Of a stretch of DNA of 64,000 nucleotides, positions 61,801 to 64,000 are shown in pieces. The stretch is taken from positions 3,286,001 to 3,350,000 of the forward strand of contig NZ_JADBEM010000001.1 of assembly GCF_014873875.1 (NCBI RefSeq). The letters run 5' to 3'. Position 1 is the first letter of the stretch. Every line of letters begins with the position of its first letter. Under the pieces are notes generated by a model. The model worked only from the letters and a program-made list of their open reading frames with translations. It was not told the origin of the DNA and ran no database searches. Source of the stretch: Actinopolymorpha pittospori. GTDB lineage: Bacteria; Actinomycetota; Actinomycetes; Propionibacteriales; Actinopolymorphaceae. The translations under genes and the position numbers were made by a program.

Positions 61801-63167
61801 ACCAGCGCAACCTCAAGGGCAAGACGCAGGACTTCCACGTCGTGACCGTCGACACCCGGACGGGTGCCGAGCGGGTGCTCACCGCGGGACTGAACTGTGT
61901 GCTGCGGACGCCTGACCTGCCCTGCGCCATTCCGGAGATGTCCGGCTACACGCCGCGCTACTCTCCGGACGGCTCGCGGATCGCGTTCACCGGCGCCACG
62001 GACCGGACCACGACCTGCATCTGCTCGCTGCGCACCGACGGACGCGATCCGCGGGCCGTCGTGAGCTCGACGACGTTGGCGATCAACTGGTTCGACTGGC
62101 AGCGCCGGCTCCGCAACCCGCCCAGCAGCGCGGTCATCGGCAGCGACCGCTCGACCTCCCGGGTACTGCTGACCGTGCTGACGGCGAAGGGTCAGACCGA
62201 GTTGGTGGACGCCTCGGCCGACCTGATGCATCGCACCAGGATCAGCCTGCCGAAGGGGCTGCGCCCGATCCAGGCCCGCTGGGTCCCGGGCCGCAAGGAG
62301 ATCGTCTTCGTCGCCGAGGTCCCGGTGCCGAAGGCCCAGGGCACGCCGCACCCCGCGACGCCGCCGGGACAGCGCCGCCGCGAGCACGTCACGCTGAACG
62401 ACACGAACGGGCTCGCCGCCGCCCTCCGCGACAACGGCCCGACGCCCGTGAGCAGATCCGTCGCGCGGCGCCAGGTCTTCCTGCGGAAGGCCGATGGCAC
62501 CGTGCGCCAGCTCACCGATCCGTGGATCGAGGACTGGCGGGACGGCGTCCGGCTCGGTGACGCGCGCGGCAACACCGATCCGGTGGTCACCCCGGACGGC
62601 CGCGCGGTGATCGTCACCAACACCTCGACGCTGACCGGCGAGTCCTTCCTGCTGCGGATCGACCTGGCCACCGGCGCGGTGCTGAACCTGACCAACGGCA
62701 CCTCCGGCGCGGTGGCGGTGAACGACTCGGGGGCCGCGGTCTCGCCCGACGGTGGCCGGGTCGCGTTCTCCTCGGCGCAGGACGGTCGGCGCGACCTCTA
62801 CCTGATGGACTCGACCACTGGGTACAAGGTCCGCGCCCTCACGGCCGACGGCACGCCGGGCGCCTCACCGGTGTGGCTGCCGGACCGGTCCGGGCTCGTC
62901 TACGTGGGCCGGCGCGACGGTCGCGACGTCCTCCTCGGATTCGACTTCGGCGCCTCGCGCGGCCAGGCGAGGTCCCACCCGTTGAGTTTCCGCGCGCAGT
63001 CCCCGGCGGCGAACCCGGTCGTCCAGCCGGGCGGCGGCAGTGTCCTGTTCGTCGGCCGCGCGCCGACGACCCGGAGCGTGTACGTCGCCGGTCCCGGCGG
63101 TGCAGCGCAGCCGTGGCTGTTGCAGCCCGATCCGCAGAACAACGTCCTCTTCCTCGATTGGCGGTGA
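58821..63167 (+). CDS. O-antigen ligase/polymerase fused to TolB-like beta-propeller
   Basis: 1448 residues, much longer than a Wzy/WaaL protein (about 400-450). Residues 35-655 contain about 12-14 membrane helices; the Wzy_C segment is LYLAHTRASLVAAAAAALVV and HWALGVGLNNFELVMPKYEP with NNPVHNLYLLYLSESGILGL, bearing the conserved Arg and His. A low-complexity cytoplasmic linker (655-755, including GNGTSAGNGTSAG) leads to one more helix (LVVLGLVPATLLGGLAMAGP near 762-781). The remainder is a six-to-seven-bladed TolB/WD40-like propeller (IFTANADGSDVTRITP, DVSPDGRHVVLAS, AAVSPDGGRVAFSS). A second initiation at ATG 60895 for the propeller half is possible. Confidence 0.85.
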   Translation: MSLISPPRPPGPPELSALPSGRPPVPPHGDPRRREALLVVACGVTAGLGALALAPLGMTALYGLVGLVVLGAVLYGLREDLVPPLREAVERVRPGRWRARVGRVPRWLRVPGLVAVAVFCAGLAYVVASFGSEGLIAVAGGCLLLVSGWLLWPLIRDLLTTEPVDVPPRPVRTRRVTVVAPRRRMVSAVGIGAVVVGIAMLSFVIGTLGKKGILALVGGIAVVALLVYVRDKSVFFTFATTCSLAIVLHKSLSTQDLEQSGGAISIYVTTFDAMLLVLYGLWAWEGTLVADVKEGLRRRIVWLPLACALLLLPSLLIAPSVEHSAAELFRMAWMYLLFFYLAVRIRTRRHVWAVLGGLAVFVVVELVVVLLQWQTGGVLGLSFLGVPTQLTERITDEGQLGRPFGTIIHPVFMGAVMGSLALVALGLAIELKRSLTKIAACAAIPCCFLPLYLAHTRASLVAAAAAALVVLVAGIARSRISWRAIGRLCLAALIGVAVFFPELATKYSENFGTSHFYLELQSRFQLNDIALAVIHDHWALGVGLNNFELVMPKYEPYRVIFFNNPVHNLYLLYLSESGILGLAAITIVGVALMAAAIRLGRSTDRLAAGVGVGVAGAMGFLVVEELLGFSLRQDTPLALYWMLAGLVVACLRISPPPSRVPAGNGADSGPGNGTSAGNGTSAGRASLGTPHMSRRTASPPGAAPRQALRQAAGQALPGFARTCRQAWLRSASWSREWATRIRRRRSGAPEVAPRVSSRRLVVLGLVPATLLGGLAMAGPMISSSDASSLPRLVFGAQIRATGEEAIFTANADGSDVTRITPADGRTYSWPRWAFGGTKIVYTVRRGDRGAPESIALMNPDGSGRRLIQTFDYAVGQPAVDASGRYLVFVAVTPWFPNYAVFRMDLRTGLSRNLSGVTQPLGAGDSDPTLVAGGEQVALVAAGDGHASIATMNVDGTDRERVTTHVNYFDTDPDVSPDGRHVVLASYRGPDTPRDQRNLKGKTQDFHVVTVDTRTGAERVLTAGLNCVLRTPDLPCAIPEMSGYTPRYSPDGSRIAFTGATDRTTTCICSLRTDGRDPRAVVSSTTLAINWFDWQRRLRNPPSSAVIGSDRSTSRVLLTVLTAKGQTELVDASADLMHRTRISLPKGLRPIQARWVPGRKEIVFVAEVPVPKAQGTPHPATPPGQRRREHVTLNDTNGLAAALRDNGPTPVSRSVARRQVFLRKADGTVRQLTDPWIEDWRDGVRLGDARGNTDPVVTPDGRAVIVTNTSTLTGESFLLRIDLATGAVLNLTNGTSGAVAVNDSGAAVSPDGGRVAFSSAQDGRRDLYLMDSTTGYKVRALTADGTPGASPVWLPDRSGLVYVGRRDGRDVLLGFDFGASRGQARSHPLSFRAQSPAANPVVQPGGGSVLFVGRAPTTRSVYVAGPGGAAQPWLLQPDPQNNVLFLDWR
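60828..60863 (+). repeat. two 18-bp tandem units in the fusion linker
   Basis: GGCAACGGCACCAGCGCG occurs twice in a row in the segment coding GNGTSAGNGTSAG (approximate bounds). The repeat lies in the unstructured linker and keeps the frame. Confidence 0.7.
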
Positions 63168-63171
63168 GCCG

Positions 63172-64000
63172 TGCACGATCAGGCATCCAGCGTCCAGGCG
63201 GACCTGACGACAGTGGTCGTCAACTGGAACACCCGCGACCTGCTCGACGACTGCCTGCGCAGCGTGGACGACGCGACACCACCGGGACTTCGCAACCACG
63301 TCATCGTGGTCGACAACGCCTCCCGGGACGGCTCGGTCGAGTACCTGCGCGGCCACTGGCCGCAGGCCACCGTGATCGCCAACGACGAGAACGTCGGATT
63401 CTGCCGGGCGAACAACCAGGCGCTCCGGGCCAGCGCGTCCCCGAACGTCCTGCTGATCAACACCGACGCCCGGCTCGCACCCGGTGGGATCGCGGGCATG
63501 CTCGACTACCTGCGGCGCGACCCGCGCTGCGCCGTGGTCGGCCCACGCCTCGTCTACGGGGACGGCTCCTTCCAGCGGTGGACCGCGGGCCAGCCGTTCA
63601 GCCTGCGCACGCTGGCCAACTACCTGCTCGGCCTGGAGCGCCTGCTGCCCGGCTGGCCCGGCGCCGCCGGCATCTACCTGGGGCAGGACACCGACGAGTC
63701 GTTCCAGCCCGGGTGGGTGTCCAGCGCGGTGATGATGCTGCGGCGTTCGGCGATCGAGCAGATCGGTCTGCTGGACGAGCGGATCTTCGTCTACATGGAC
63801 GACGTCGACCTGTGCCAGCGTGCCCGGGACGACGGCTGGAACGTCTGGTACGCGGCCGATGTCACCGCCACCCACTTCATGGGCGCGTCGTCCCGGCGGG
63901 TCACCGGGCGGGCCTCGCCGGAGGCGCTGCGGGCGTTGAACCGGTGGTTCGTGCGAAGGCACGGGCACCCGGCCGGCCTCGCGCTGCGCGGTCTCGAGGT
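63172..64000 (+). CDS. glycosyltransferase family 2, cut by window edge
   Basis: At least 276 residues from GTG 63172, open to the window end. VVVNWNTRDLLDDCLRSVDD, VDNASRDGSVEYLRG, NVGFCRANNQALRA and LLINTDARLAPG form the nucleotide-sugar domain; VSSAVMMLRRSAIEQIG, FVYMDDVDLCQRARDDGWNV (catalytic DD) and ATHFMGASS follow. Rhamnosyltransferase-like, same group as the gene at 53866. It starts 4 bp after the fusion protein gene, continuing the operon. Confidence 0.9.

Overview
The window is high-GC DNA with frequent GTG starts, tightly overlapping operons (ATGA and TGATG junctions) and typical actinomycete families: GAF proteins with a GEGPCLEA motif, PadR-DUF1048-DrrAB, HelR, MocR/PdxR, a SigF-type sigma remnant and KdpFABC. 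It is a chromosomal segment of a soil-type actinobacterium. Genus cannot be fixed from the sequence. No rRNA, tRNA, CRISPR array, transposase or phage gene was found.

Layout. 1-16.2 kb is a mosaic of single accessory genes: a GAF protein cut by the window edge, alpha/beta hydrolase, CadD-type transporter, nucleotidyltransferase, DUF402, MazG-like, DUF4097, kinase-like, GNATs, a serine hydrolase, an APH, an HD protein, a large secreted metallophosphoesterase and a CxCC permease. 16.5-18.9 kb is a PadR-DUF1048-DrrA-DrrB efflux operon behind a concentric palindrome. 19.0-22.6 kb holds a PadR/HAAS membrane-protein pair with its own palindrome, a pentapeptide-DinB protein and an SDR. 22.9-26.2 kb is an operon of hydrolase, small membrane protein and membrane-anchored multicopper oxidase. 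26.2-29.0 kb has an isochorismatase interrupted by an amber codon, and a DapA-like aldolase divergent from a LysR regulator.

29.0-38.1 kb is a complete high-affinity potassium system: a small membrane peptide, KdpF, KdpA, KdpB, KdpC, a split KdpD and KdpE. Two features are unusual. The sensor is divided into an OB-fold/KdpD/USP protein and a separate membrane histidine kinase. The kdp leader, with four in-phase TTCACC-like repeats, exists in a second diverged copy 520 bp upstream that drives a chimeric ORF ending in sigma region 4.

38.1-52.4 kb is again accessory: an erythromycin-esterase-family gene divergent from an ArsR-like regulator, a MocR regulator followed by cupin, oxidoreductase and a frameshifted CrtC/AttH-like gene, another APH, a phenolic-acid-decarboxylase-like protein, a GNAT and a HAD protein. 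Next comes helR, which encodes an RNA polymerase-recycling, rifamycin-protecting motor. Upstream of helR is a near-consensus rifamycin-associated element, and between them a 40-codon ORF that reads as the first and last twenty residues of a glycosyltransferase. This looks like a collapsed rifamycin-inactivation gene.

52.8 kb to the window end is one strand of translationally coupled exopolysaccharide genes: initiating sugar transferase, GT2, Wzz-like protein, Wzx-like flippase, GT2, a 1448-residue O-antigen-ligase/TolB-propeller fusion and a further GT2 cut by the edge. Together they could build a repeat unit on undecaprenyl phosphate, flip it, polymerise it and set chain length.
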